Assembly: GCA_038327685.1 (NCBI GenBank)
Contig: JBBQLH010000001.1
Location: forward strand, 1 to 64,000
DNA length: 64,000 nucleotides
Source: DASQFQ01 sp038327685
Lineage (GTDB): Bacteria; Actinomycetota; Thermoleophilia; Solirubrobacterales; Solirubrobacteraceae
Direction: 5' to 3'
Below are positions 48,417 through 56,848 of the stretch, one piece after another. Both the position numbers and the translations under genes were made by a program. The notes under the pieces were generated by a model. The model did not search any database. It was given only the letters and a program-made list of their open reading frames with translations, and was not told the origin of the DNA. Each line of letters begins with the position of its first letter. Within the stretch, counting starts at the first letter, position 1.

Positions 48417-49432
48417 GTCTCGACCTGAGCTTCGCGCGTGTGCTCGACGCAGAGCCCGAGGACGTCTTCGACGCGTTCACCGATCCGGTCGGCCAGGAGC
48501 AGTTCTACGGGCAGGACGACCCGGGCTGGATCGTGGAATCGCAGTGCGATCTGCGCGTCGGGGGCGTCTGGACCGTGGCGTTCGGGCCTTCGCGAGGCGA
48601 GCTGTACCGCCACACGCACGTGTTCCAGGTGATCGATCGCCCACGGCGGCTCGTCCTCACGACGACCGAGACGCGCCTGGATGGATGGAGCTTCGAGACG
48701 GAGCTCGAGTTCACGTTCGAGCGCCACGACGGCAAGACGCTCATGACCATGGTCCAGAAGGGCTTCCCGAGCGCCGAGCTCAAGGCCGAGCATGAACGCG
48801 GCCTGCCCAACGCCTTCGGCCGGCTCGACCGCGTGGTTCGCGGGCGGCTCCCGGCGTCCGTGCTGTACATGTCGATGTCGCTCGACGGCTTCATCACCGG
48901 GCCCGAGGACGACTTCGACCATGGGCTCGGCCTGGACGGCGAGCGCCTGCATCAATGGCTGTCCGCGGGCGAAGGGGTGGGGTTCAGGCCCGCGGGGCCC
49001 AGCGGCGACGTGTTCGACGAGCTCATGGCGACCGGAGCGGTCGTCGTGGGCCGGCGCACGTTCGACCTGGCCCGCCGCTGGGGCGGGGACCACCACGGCG
49101 TCCCCATCTTCGTCCCGACCCGTCAGGCACCCCCCGACGACGCCGCGAACCTCCCGTGGGTCACCTACGTCACCGACGGCATCGAGAGCACGATGGCCCA
49201 GGCGAAGGAGGCGGCCGGTGCAGGGAACATCCTGGTCCACGGCGCCGCGACCGCGCAATCGTGCTTGCAGGCCGGTGTCCTCGACGAGCTCGAGATCCAC
49301 CTGATTCCCGTGCTCCTCGGCGCCGGGCGGCGCCTCTTCGAGCACCTCGGCACGCAGCACATCGAGCTCGAGCTGGTCCGGATCATCGACGCGCCGGGCG
49401 TCACCCACCTGCGCTACCGGGTCGGCGCATGA
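48413..49432 (+). CDS. Fusion of an SRPBCC (AHSA1) domain and a RibD/DHFR-like domain
   Basis: One uninterrupted frame of 339 codons encodes an AHSA1-type domain (residues 1-140; ARVLDAEPEDVFDAFTDPVG, then VGGVWTVAFGPSRGELYRHT and ERGLPNAFGRLDRVVRG), directly joined to a reductase domain (about 145-339; VLYMSMSLDGFITGPEDDF, VVVGRRTFDLARRWGG, GNILVHGAATAQSCLQAGVL, HLIPVLLGAGRRLFEHL). In most relatives these are separate neighbouring genes. The reductase has the NADPH loops of the RibD C-terminal family. The fusion could have arisen by loss of a stop at about 48850; an internal ATG at 48868 could still start the second part. Confidence 0.82.
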   Translation: MSLDLSFARVLDAEPEDVFDAFTDPVGQEQFYGQDDPGWIVESQCDLRVGGVWTVAFGPSRGELYRHTHVFQVIDRPRRLVLTTTETRLDGWSFETELEFTFERHDGKTLMTMVQKGFPSAELKAEHERGLPNAFGRLDRVVRGRLPASVLYMSMSLDGFITGPEDDFDHGLGLDGERLHQWLSAGEGVGFRPAGPSGDVFDELMATGAVVVGRRTFDLARRWGGDHHGVPIFVPTRQAPPDDAANLPWVTYVTDGIESTMAQAKEAAGAGNILVHGAATAQSCLQAGVLDELEIHLIPVLLGAGRRLFEHLGTQHIELELVRIIDAPGVTHLRYRVGA

Positions 49433-50019
49433 CGCGGCGCCTGATCCTGTGCATGTCGATGTCGCTGGACGGCTTCGCCGCGAACAGCGACGGCGTGATC
49501 GACTGGCTCGAGCCGGCCGACCGCTCCGCCTCCGAGGGTGACCGCCGGCACCGCGAGACCCTCGGGCTGCTCGGCCAGATCGGGCTGATCGTCATCGGCC
49601 GCGGCGCGTACGAGGACATGGTCCGCGGCTGGCCGGGCTCCGACAACCCGATGGCCGTGCTGATGAACACGCTCCCGAAGCTCGTGTTCTCCGAGTCCCT
49701 GCCGGCCGTCGAGTGGAACAACGCCCGGCTCTCGCGGGGCGCCGTCGAGGACGCGATCCCGAAGCTCAAGCGGCAGCCCGGCAACGACATCATCGTCTTC
49801 GGCGGCGCACGCTTCGCCCACAGCCTTTCCCGGCACCGCCTGATCGACGAATACCGCCTCACCGTCCACCCCGTCGTACTCGGCGACGGGCTCCCGCTCT
49901 TCCACGGCCTGCCCGACCCCCAGCGGCTGCACCTCGCGAGCAGCACCGCCTACGCCGACGGCTGCGTCACCCAGGTCTACACGAGCGGGATGTCACCCAC
50001 CGATTCCCGCACGGGGTAG
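49429..50019 (+). CDS. RibD-C/dihydrofolate-reductase-like protein
   Basis: The 196-residue protein has the family start LILCMSMSLDGFAANSDG, VIGRGAYEDMVRGW, NDIIVFGGARFAHSLSRHRL and HPVVLGDGLPLFHGL. It is a probable NADPH-dependent reductase of a small carbonyl or pteridine-like substrate; activity cannot be assigned. It is the third gene of the ArsR operon, coupled by ATGA to the fused gene, so the operon encodes two related reductase domains. Confidence 0.87.
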   Translation: MTRRLILCMSMSLDGFAANSDGVIDWLEPADRSASEGDRRHRETLGLLGQIGLIVIGRGAYEDMVRGWPGSDNPMAVLMNTLPKLVFSESLPAVEWNNARLSRGAVEDAIPKLKRQPGNDIIVFGGARFAHSLSRHRLIDEYRLTVHPVVLGDGLPLFHGLPDPQRLHLASSTAYADGCVTQVYTSGMSPTDSRTG

Positions 50020-50168
50020 TCGACGACGATCGCGCGGGTCGGTTCTGTCGCGCGCACGCTGTGGCGTTGGTCCGCCGGCACGATCGCCTGCTCCGAGTCG
50101 AAGAAGCGCCCGCTCCAGCCGGGTCTGGGCTCCTGCGCGGGGAGGCTGCCAGGGACGACGAACGGCAC
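49977..50168 (-). pseudogene. Cupin protein with its barrel core deleted
   Basis: The 63-codon frame joins a cupin-type start (MPFVVPGSLPAQEPRPGWSG, RFFDSE) directly to a cupin-type end (AIVPADQRHSVRATE, RAIVVDYPVRE). About 45 residues in between, holding the metal-binding H-x-H and E motifs, are missing, and the deletion kept the frame. The remaining piece cannot form the barrel. Its 3' end overlaps the convergent reductase gene. Confidence 0.55.
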
Positions 50169-50173
50169 AGCAA

Positions 50174-50329
50174 GGATTCAACCACTTGCGGACCGGCGGA
50201 TCGTTCACGTGCGGTGCCGTTCGCGGCGACCTGGAGAGCGGTCTGCAGTTGCTCGTCCTCATCCCGCTCGTTGCGCTCGCCTTCGGCTCCGTCGCCGCCC
50301 GCTGGGCTTCGCCCGCCTCTCCCTCCTGA
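50174..50329 (+). pseudogene. Possible 3' remnant of a membrane protein
   Basis: The open frame without a start ends in one hydrophobic helix (LQLLVLIPLVALAFGSVAARW) and a TGA at 50327. It reads as a C-terminus of some membrane protein, but I do not recognise which. This is the only other content of the 168-nt gap between the cupin remnant and the glycerol-kinase-like gene. Confidence 0.25.
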
Positions 50330-50336
50330 CGGCTGC

Positions 50337-51758
50337 TCACCGCCAGCTCGCGGTGAGCTCCCGCGCCTCCACCCAGCGCTCGCGCTCCAGCGTGCGCAGC
50401 GACGGCGCGAGCTGCGGCTCGGCGACGAGGTCGAGGGGGATCTCGGGCAGTGCCTCGGGCCGGTCCCAGACGCGGGCGGCCAGGCCCGCGAGGGTCGCGG
50501 CGCCGAGGGCGGTCGAGTCGGAGCGCGCCGTGCGCCGGACGCGCAGGCCCGACAGGTCGGCGAGGCGCTGGACGATCCAGTCCGAGCGCGAGAGGCCGCC
50601 GTCGACCCACAGCGCGTCGAGGGCGACGGCCTCGACCGCGTCGGCGACCTGGTGGAGGACGCCGTCGAGGACCGCGCGCGCCAGGTCGGCGCGGGTCGTC
50701 CCGAGGCCCAGCCCGAGCACGGCCGCGCGGGCGCCCGCGTCCCAGGTCGGGCTGCCGGAGCCCTGGAAGGCGGGGACGCAGACGACGCCGCCTGACCCGG
50801 CTTCGCGCGCCAGCGCGTCGAGGTCCGGACCCGCCGGGAGCGCGCCGGTGCGGGTGAACCAGTCGACCGCCGCGCCGGCCGTCGGGATGAAGCCCTCGAG
50901 CGCGTAGCTGGTGGTCGCGTCCCGCCGCCAGGCGCAGGAGGCGAGGATGCCGTCCGGCGGGCGCGGCGCGGTATCGCCCGCCTGCGCGAGGACGAAGGCG
51001 CCCGTCCCCAGCGTCACCTTCGCGGCGCCCGGCTCCCAGCAGCGCAGCCCGAACAGCGAGGCCTGCTGGTCCCCGGCGGCGGCCCGGACGGGGACGCCGC
51101 CGATCACGGCGTCGATCGCGTCCGAGTCCACGATCGGCGGCAGCAGCGCCCGCGGGACGCCGAACAGCGCGAGCAGCTCGTCGTCCCAGTCCAGCCCGCC
51201 GAGCGGGCACAGCAGCGAGCGCCCGGCGTTGCCGGCGTCGCAGACGTGGATCCCCGCCAGGCGATGCAGGAGCCAGGACGCGACGTCACCGTAGGCCAAT
51301 CCCTCCGCGGCACCGTCGACGTGATCGAGCAGCCCGCGCAGCTTGGTCGCCGGGAAGGTCGCGTCGAGCTCGAGCCCGGTGCGCTCGCGCACGAGCTCCT
51401 CATGGCCGTGCGCGCGCAGCTCGGCGCACGCCGCGTCGGTCCGCCGGTCCTGCCAGACGATCGCCGGGTGGACGGGGCGGCCGGTCGCGCGCTCCCAGAC
51501 CACGAACGTCTCGGTCTGGTTGGCGATGCCGAGCGCCGCCACGTCGGCGGGGCCGGCGCCCGCGGCGGCCAGCGCGCCGGCGATCGCGCGCTCCGCCGAC
51601 TCCGCGATCGCCTCCGGGTCCTGCTCCACGAGGCCGGGCCCCGGGAACGACGAGGCGACGGCGACCGAGAAGGAGCCGCGTTCGCACAGCTCGTCGTCCA
51701 GCACCACGCAGCGCGTGCTCGAGGTGCCCTGGTCCAGCCCGGCGACGAGCGGGCTCAT
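50337..51758 (-). CDS. FGGY-family kinase, glycerol-kinase-like
   Basis: The 473-residue protein phosphorylates a polyol. It has AGLDQGTSSTRCVVLD at the N-terminus (phosphate-1), WQDRRTDAACAEL and GLELDATFPATKL of the glycerol-kinase group, AAGDQQASLFGL, LGTGAFVLAQ and VDGGLSRSDWIVQRLADLSG near the C-terminus. Canonical glycerol kinases are about 500 residues; this one is a little shorter. Erythritol or another small polyol is an alternative substrate, since erythritol kinases have the same motifs. It is the last gene of the five-gene operon that starts at 56761. Confidence 0.85.
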   Translation of the reverse strand: MSPLVAGLDQGTSSTRCVVLDDELCERGSFSVAVASSFPGPGLVEQDPEAIAESAERAIAGALAAAGAGPADVAALGIANQTETFVVWERATGRPVHPAIVWQDRRTDAACAELRAHGHEELVRERTGLELDATFPATKLRGLLDHVDGAAEGLAYGDVASWLLHRLAGIHVCDAGNAGRSLLCPLGGLDWDDELLALFGVPRALLPPIVDSDAIDAVIGGVPVRAAAGDQQASLFGLRCWEPGAAKVTLGTGAFVLAQAGDTAPRPPDGILASCAWRRDATTSYALEGFIPTAGAAVDWFTRTGALPAGPDLDALAREAGSGGVVCVPAFQGSGSPTWDAGARAAVLGLGLGTTRADLARAVLDGVLHQVADAVEAVALDALWVDGGLSRSDWIVQRLADLSGLRVRRTARSDSTALGAATLAGLAARVWDRPEALPEIPLDLVAEPQLAPSLRTLERERWVEARELTASWR

Positions 51759-53443
51759 CGCCGCACCGCCACGTCCATGGGCTCGGCCAGTGCCGCCCGG
51801 TACGCGGCGAGCGCGCTCTCGTCGTCGCGCTCGGCCTCGGCGGCACGGCCCGCGGCGACCCGCGCACCCCAGGCCTCAGCTTCGCGGCGCGCCCGCTCCG
51901 GGCTCCAGTCGAGCGCGCCGGCCATCAGCGCCGCCACCGGCGCGGCCGCGGCGAGCCCGCGGTCGGGCGCGGTGAGGGCCAGGCGCGTGCGCCGCTCGAG
52001 CACGTCGTCGAGGCGCAGCGCGCCCTCGTGCGTGCACGCGTGCACCACCTCGGCGCCCAGGTGCCCGCCGCCGCCCTCGAGCGGCTCGGCGAGCTCCGGC
52101 CGCGAGGCGATGAGCGCGACCAGCTCCTCGGCGCGGTCTCCGTAGCGGCGCACCAGCCTGTCCACCGCGGCGGCCGGGAGGCCCGCCCGTGCGGCGAGCG
52201 CGGCGCGGTCGATCCGGCCGAGCTCCGCGCCGACGAGCGGCACGTCGCGGGTGACGGACGGCGCCTTCGTCCCCAGCGCGCGGGCGACCGCGTCGACGAG
52301 GTCGGCGGCCATGACCCGATAGGTCGTGTACTTGCCGCCCGCGACCGTCGTGAGCCCGGGCGCCGGGGACTCGACCACGTGCTGCCGGCTGATCCGCGTC
52401 GTGTCGCTGCGGGCCGCCTCGGCGACCAGCGGCCGCAGGCCCGCGGTCACCCCGTGGACGTCCTCGCGGCCGAGCGGCTCGGCGAGCAGCGCGTTCGTCT
52501 TGGCGAGCAGGTAGTCCACGTCGGCGCCGGTGGCGACGGGCTGGTCGGGGCCCAGCGTCCACGGGGTGTCGGTGTCGCCGATCAGCCAGCCGCCCTGCCA
52601 CGGGATGACGAACAGCACACTCTTCTCGGTCCGGGCCAGCACCCCGGTCTCCATCGGGATGCGGTCGCCGGCCACGAAGACGTGGATGCCCTTCGAGGGG
52701 ACGATGCGCCGCGACGAGCGCCCGCCGGCGAGCTCGCGCAACCGGTCGGTCCAGACGCCGGCGGCGCACGCGACGTGCCGGGCCCGCAGCACGAGCGTCT
52801 CGCCGCTCTCGTCGTCGACCGCCTCGACCTCACCGGCTGACCGGAAGCCCGTGACCTGCACCCGGGTGGCGAGGTGGGCGCCGTGGGCGGCGGCGGTGCG
52901 GGCGACGACGGCGACCATGCGCGCGTCATCCTCGGCGGCGTCGTGAAACTGCACGGCGCCGACGAGCGCCTCCGGGCGCAGCGCCGGGGCGGCGGCCAGC
53001 GCGCCGCGCCGGCTCAGGTGGCGATGGCGGGGCACGGACCGCGCCCCGCCGATCGTGTCGTACAGCGCGAGCCCGGCGCCGAGGTAGGCGCGCTCCCAGC
53101 CGCCGCCGCGCAACGGCCACAGGAACGGCACGGGCGCGACGAGGTGGGGGGCGAGCCGCGTGAGCAACAGCTCGCGCTCGCGCAGCGCCTCGCGGACGAG
53201 CCCGATGTGGCCCATCTCGAGGTAGCGCAGGCCGCCGTGGATGAGCTTGCTCGAGGCGCTCGAGGTCCCCGCCGCGACGTCGCGCGCCTCGACGAGCGCG
53301 ACCCGCAGGCCGCGGGTGACCGCGTCGAGCGCCGTGCCCACCCCCGTGATCCCGCCGCCGATGACCAGCAGGTCGAGCTCCCCCGCGCCGGTGGCCTCGA
53401 GCGCGCGCCGCCGCGCTGCGGCGTCGAGCCTGCCGTCGGTCAC
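51755..53443 (-). CDS. glpD: FAD-dependent glycerol-3-phosphate (or polyol-phosphate) dehydrogenase, GlpD-like
   Basis: The 562-residue protein has the FAD dinucleotide fold (LLVIGGGITGVGTALDAVTR), the GlpD signature GTSSASSKLIHGGLRYLE, FHDAAEDDARMV, and KYTTYRVMAADLVDAV near the end of the catalytic part, followed by a C-terminal helical cap. It oxidises sn-glycerol-3-phosphate to DHAP and gives electrons to the quinone pool, from the inner face of the membrane. Because it lies with two FGGY kinases and a polyol dehydrogenase, an erythritol-phosphate-type substrate (EryB-like) cannot be excluded. It overlaps both neighbours by four bases. Confidence 0.88.
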   Translation of the reverse strand: MTDGRLDAAARRRALEATGAGELDLLVIGGGITGVGTALDAVTRGLRVALVEARDVAAGTSSASSKLIHGGLRYLEMGHIGLVREALRERELLLTRLAPHLVAPVPFLWPLRGGGWERAYLGAGLALYDTIGGARSVPRHRHLSRRGALAAAPALRPEALVGAVQFHDAAEDDARMVAVVARTAAAHGAHLATRVQVTGFRSAGEVEAVDDESGETLVLRARHVACAAGVWTDRLRELAGGRSSRRIVPSKGIHVFVAGDRIPMETGVLARTEKSVLFVIPWQGGWLIGDTDTPWTLGPDQPVATGADVDYLLAKTNALLAEPLGREDVHGVTAGLRPLVAEAARSDTTRISRQHVVESPAPGLTTVAGGKYTTYRVMAADLVDAVARALGTKAPSVTRDVPLVGAELGRIDRAALAARAGLPAAAVDRLVRRYGDRAEELVALIASRPELAEPLEGGGGHLGAEVVHACTHEGALRLDDVLERRTRLALTAPDRGLAAAAPVAALMAGALDWSPERARREAEAWGARVAAGRAAEAERDDESALAAYRAALAEPMDVAVRR

Positions 53444-54969
53444 CCATCCTCCGAGCCGAACAGCGGCCGCAGCGCGGCGTAGAGCCGGCGGTGGCGCCGG
53501 TGCAGATCGTCATAGACGCTGCGCAGCTCCGGGTCGGGATGCACGTGGGGGCTGCGCGGGCCGGCCATCGCGCGCGCCGCTTCGGCGACCGTCGGGTGCA
53601 GCCCCGCACCCGCCGCGGCGAGCATCGCGGCGCCGCGCGCGGTCGTCTCGACGTCGTCGGGCCTGCACACCGGGAGCCCGGTGACGTTCGCGCGCAGCTG
53701 GCACAGCAGCTTGCCCTTCGCCCCACCGCCAACGCAGACCACCTCGCTCGGAGGATGCCCGGCGGCGCCGATCGCCTCGATCACGTCGCGCAGCGCCAGC
53801 GCGTTGCCCTCGAGCAGTGCGCGGGCGAGGTGGGCTCGCCCGTGGGCGGCGGTCATCCCGAACCAGGCGGCGCGCGCGTGCGAGTTCCACTCGGGCGCCA
53901 TGGCGCCCGCCAGCGCCGGCACCCACGAGACGCCACCGGCGCCGGGCGGCGCGCACTCGGCGAGCGCGTTGAGCAGCTCGTAGACGTCGGCGCCGCTCTG
54001 CGCCGCGGCCGCTGCCTCCGGGCCGCCGAGCTCGTCGCGGAACCAGCGATAGGCTCCGCCCGAGAGCCAGCCGGGGTTCTCCAGCAGCCAGGTCTCCGGA
54101 TCGGCGTGCGGGTGGAGCTCGACGAGCCCGGTCGGGTCGTGGGCCGGCTCGGCGACCACGGCGCACACCGGCTCGGCGGTGCCCATGACGTCGCACACGA
54201 CCCCCGGCTCGACGACGCCCGCCCCGAGCGTCGCGGCCATCTCGTCGCCGGCCCCCATCACGACGAGCGTGCCGGCGTCCAGCCCCGTCGCCTCCTGCAG
54301 CCAGCCGTCGATCGAGCCGAGGACGGCGTCCGGCCGCATGACGGGCGCGAGGCGCTCCGGGTCGACCTCGAACGCCGCGCATGCGTCCTCCGCCCACTCG
54401 CGCGTGCGCGGATCGAGCAGACCCGTCGAGGATGCATTCGAGGGATCGACCCCCAGCGTCCCCGAGGCGCGCCACGCGACCCACGAGCCGGGCAGCAGGA
54501 ACGCTGCGGCGTCGCGGTGGACCTCGGCCTCGTGTCCTGCGAGCCAGGCGATCTTCGCGCCGACGTGCCCGGGGTCGATGTTGCAGCCGGTGAGCGCGCG
54601 CAGCGCGTCTGGGTCGCTGCGCTCGGCCACGCCCTCGCACTCCGCGCCCGCGCGCCGGTCACACCAGATCAGCGCGGGGTGCAGCGCGCTCCCGTCGGCG
54701 GCGGCGGCGACGAGGCCGTCGAGCTGAGAGCCGAACGAGAGCGCGACGATCTCGCGCCCGGCGGTCGCGGCGCGGATCCGCGAGAGCGTGGCGACGAGGG
54801 CGTTGGTCCACTCGCCGGGGTCCTGCTCGGCCCACCCCGCCTGCGGGTAGCTGAGCGCGTGCGGCTCGTAGGCCGTGGCGAGCAGCGTCCCGTCGGGCTC
54901 CAGCGCCTGCGCGCAGGTGCCCTGTGAGCCGACGTCGACGCCGACGACAAGAGGCGCCCCGTCGTTCAG
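53440..54969 (-). CDS. FGGY-family carbohydrate kinase, xylulokinase-like
   Basis: The protein (about 509 residues) has VVGVDVGSQGTCAQALEPDG, WCDRRAGAECEGVAE, GCNIDPGHVGAKIAWLAGHE, MGAGDEMAATLGAGV and VCVGGGAKGKLLCQLRANVT. It differs from the glycerol-kinase-like protein and is closer to xylulokinases, so a ketose made by the dehydrogenase of the operon is a likely substrate. There is no ATG, GTG or TTG at the start: the frame opens at CTG 54969, directly behind AGGGGGAG and overlapping the GntR stop. A CTG start or re-initiation is therefore proposed. Confidence 0.85.
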   Translation of the reverse strand: MNDGAPLVVGVDVGSQGTCAQALEPDGTLLATAYEPHALSYPQAGWAEQDPGEWTNALVATLSRIRAATAGREIVALSFGSQLDGLVAAAADGSALHPALIWCDRRAGAECEGVAERSDPDALRALTGCNIDPGHVGAKIAWLAGHEAEVHRDAAAFLLPGSWVAWRASGTLGVDPSNASSTGLLDPRTREWAEDACAAFEVDPERLAPVMRPDAVLGSIDGWLQEATGLDAGTLVVMGAGDEMAATLGAGVVEPGVVCDVMGTAEPVCAVVAEPAHDPTGLVELHPHADPETWLLENPGWLSGGAYRWFRDELGGPEAAAAAQSGADVYELLNALAECAPPGAGGVSWVPALAGAMAPEWNSHARAAWFGMTAAHGRAHLARALLEGNALALRDVIEAIGAAGHPPSEVVCVGGGAKGKLLCQLRANVTGLPVCRPDDVETTARGAAMLAAAGAGLHPTVAEAARAMAGPRSPHVHPDPELRSVYDDLHRRHRRLYAALRPLFGSEDG

Positions 54970-55706
54970 CGCTCCCCCTCGCCGGGCCCGCGACGCACGA
55001 GGCAGAAGGTGAACGCGTCGGCGACGTAGTGCTCGCGCGAGACGAGCACGGCGACCCCGTCGGCGGCGCGGTCGACCTGGTCGATCGTGAGCACCAGGGT
55101 GCCGCGCGGGACGTCGAGGCGGCGCGCGAGGTCGCCGTCGGCGTTGCGCGGCGTCAGGTCCGCGACGCCGTGGTCGACGGCCAGGCCGCGCTCCGCGAGC
55201 GCGGCGTAGATCGAGCCCTCGGGGAGCTCCGGCAGATCCTCGGGCGCGAGGTGCTCGATCCGGCACCAGTCGCTCACGTCGACGACGCGCCGCCCGTCGG
55301 CCGTGCGGACGCGGCGCAGTGAGCTCACCGGCGCGCCCTCGGGCACGCCGAGCGCGTCGGCGACGGCGGGTGGAGCGGGCACCGCGCCCGAGGTCTCCTC
55401 CACCGTGCCGGGCGCCATCCCGGTCGACCGGATCAGCGAGGAGACGCCGAAGTTGCGGCCGAGGTCGTGCGGCAGCGCCGGGCGGTAGGTGACGTAGGTC
55501 CCCGACCCGTGCCTGCGGCTGACGACGCCGTCCTCCTCGAGCATCGTGATCGCCGCGCGCATCGACGACCGCGAGACGGCCTCGCGCCGCGCCAGCTCGG
55601 GCTCGGAGGGGATGCGGTCGCCCGGCCGCCACTCACCCGCCAGGATCCGCGTCCGCAGCTCCTCGGCGAGGCTGTGGCGCAGCGACCGGCGGCGCGTCTC
55701 GGTCAC
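54966..55706 (-). CDS. GntR-family regulator with UTRA domain (HutC subfamily)
   Basis: The 246-residue protein from GTG 55706 has a winged helix (ELRTRILAGEWRPGDRIPSE, ARREAVSRSSMRAAITMLEE, VVSRRHGSGTYV) and a C-terminal effector-binding UTRA domain (SLRRVRTADGRRVVDVSDWC, TLVLTIDQVDRAADG, YVADAFTFCLVRRG). It is the second gene of the polyol operon, overlapping both neighbours. Its probable operator is the AGTTGTC inverted repeat at 56800-56814 in the divergent promoter region. Confidence 0.9.
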   Translation of the reverse strand: MTETRRRSLRHSLAEELRTRILAGEWRPGDRIPSEPELARREAVSRSSMRAAITMLEEDGVVSRRHGSGTYVTYRPALPHDLGRNFGVSSLIRSTGMAPGTVEETSGAVPAPPAVADALGVPEGAPVSSLRRVRTADGRRVVDVSDWCRIEHLAPEDLPELPEGSIYAALAERGLAVDHGVADLTPRNADGDLARRLDVPRGTLVLTIDQVDRAADGVAVLVSREHYVADAFTFCLVRRGPGEGER

Positions 55707-56761
55707 GGCGCGACGACGACCTTCAGCGCCTCCCCGGCGCGGATGCGCGGGAAGGCGTCGGGCGTCTCGTCGAGGCCGATGATGTCCGAGACCACGGAGC
55801 GGATCCCGCCGGCGTCCGCGGCCAGCATGTCGAGCGCCGCCACCTGGTCGCGATGGCGCGAGGCGTAGGAGCCGTGGACCTGGACCTCCTTGTAATGGAG
55901 GATGTTCGACGGGAACTCGATGTGCGTGGTGCCCTTCGGCAGGCCGCCGAAGAACAGCACGCGCCCGCGCGGGGCGGCCATCTCCATCGCGTCCTGCTGG
56001 GCGATGTCGCTCGAGCAGGCGACGATCACCACGTCGGCGCCGAAGTCGGACGTCGCGCGCATCACGGCCGCCTGGCCGTCCTGGTCGTCGGTGTCGATGT
56101 AGGCGACACGCTCGTCGCCCACGATCGCCCGCGCGAGCTCCAGCCGGCTGGCGGCGCGCTCCAGCATCAGGACCTGACCGGCGCCCCGCAGCCGCGCCAG
56201 CGCCGCGTGCGCGGTCCCGACCGGGCCGGCGCCGATCACGACCACGACGTCGTCGAGGCCGATCGCGATGTCCTTGTGGCCGCAGATGACGTCGGACAGC
56301 GGGTCGGCGAAGGTCGCGTGCGCGGGCGACAGCCCGTCGGGGATGCGGAACAGGTTCTTGAGCGCGATGCTCGGGATCGCGACCCGGTCCGCGTAGGCGC
56401 CGGGGTGGTCGAAGCCCATCAGCTCGCCGTTCAGACACAGGTTCTCGGCGCCGCCGCGGCACATCCGGCAGCGGCCGCAGTTGAGCGTCGAGATGCAGTG
56501 CACCGCGTCGCCGAGCGCGATGCCGCTCGCCTCGGCCTCGGCCTCCGCGCGCGGGCCGATGTCGACGACCTCGCCGGAGATCTCGTGGCCGAGCACCCAC
56601 GGGGCCTCGATCCGGCGGTCGCCGTTGTAGAAGGAGCGCACGTCGGTGCCGCAGACGCCGCACGCCAGCACCTGCAGGAGGACGCCGTCCTCGGGGCACA
56701 CCGGATCCGGCGCGGTGCCGATCTCCATGCTGCCCGGCCCGTTCCAGATCGCTGCGCGCAC
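55703..56761 (-). CDS. Zinc-dependent alcohol (polyol) dehydrogenase, MDR family
   Basis: The 352-residue protein has the catalytic-zinc segment LACGVCGTDVRSFYNGDRRI (Cys near residue 38), GHEISGEVVDIG, a four-Cys structural zinc loop (CGRCRMCRGGAENLC), and the NAD site VVVIGAGPVGTAHAALARLR. It oxidises a polyol or secondary alcohol; sorbitol-, threonine- and erythritol/threitol-type enzymes share this outline. GTG 56761 follows GGAGGAGGA at suitable distance and is chosen over GTG 56767. It is first in the operon with GntR, two kinases and GlpD. Confidence 0.88.
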   Translation of the reverse strand: MRAAIWNGPGSMEIGTAPDPVCPEDGVLLQVLACGVCGTDVRSFYNGDRRIEAPWVLGHEISGEVVDIGPRAEAEAEASGIALGDAVHCISTLNCGRCRMCRGGAENLCLNGELMGFDHPGAYADRVAIPSIALKNLFRIPDGLSPAHATFADPLSDVICGHKDIAIGLDDVVVVIGAGPVGTAHAALARLRGAGQVLMLERAASRLELARAIVGDERVAYIDTDDQDGQAAVMRATSDFGADVVIVACSSDIAQQDAMEMAAPRGRVLFFGGLPKGTTHIEFPSNILHYKEVQVHGSYASRHRDQVAALDMLAADAGGIRSVVSDIIGLDETPDAFPRIRAGEALKVVVAP

Positions 56762-56799
56762 CTGCACTCCTCCTCCGTTTGGACCGGTGGTAGCGTACC

Positions 56800-56814
56800 A
56801 GTTGTCCGACAACT
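56800..56814. promoter_or_regulatory. GntR operator between divergent polyol genes
   Basis: AGTTGTC (56800-56806) and GACAACT (56808-56814) form a perfect inverted repeat around one base. It lies between the dehydrogenase operon and the TIM-barrel gene. A near copy is at 59154-59166. Confidence 0.7.
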
Positions 56815-56848
56815 CCGCCGCTGTCGCCGCACAATCAGGGAGTCCAGA

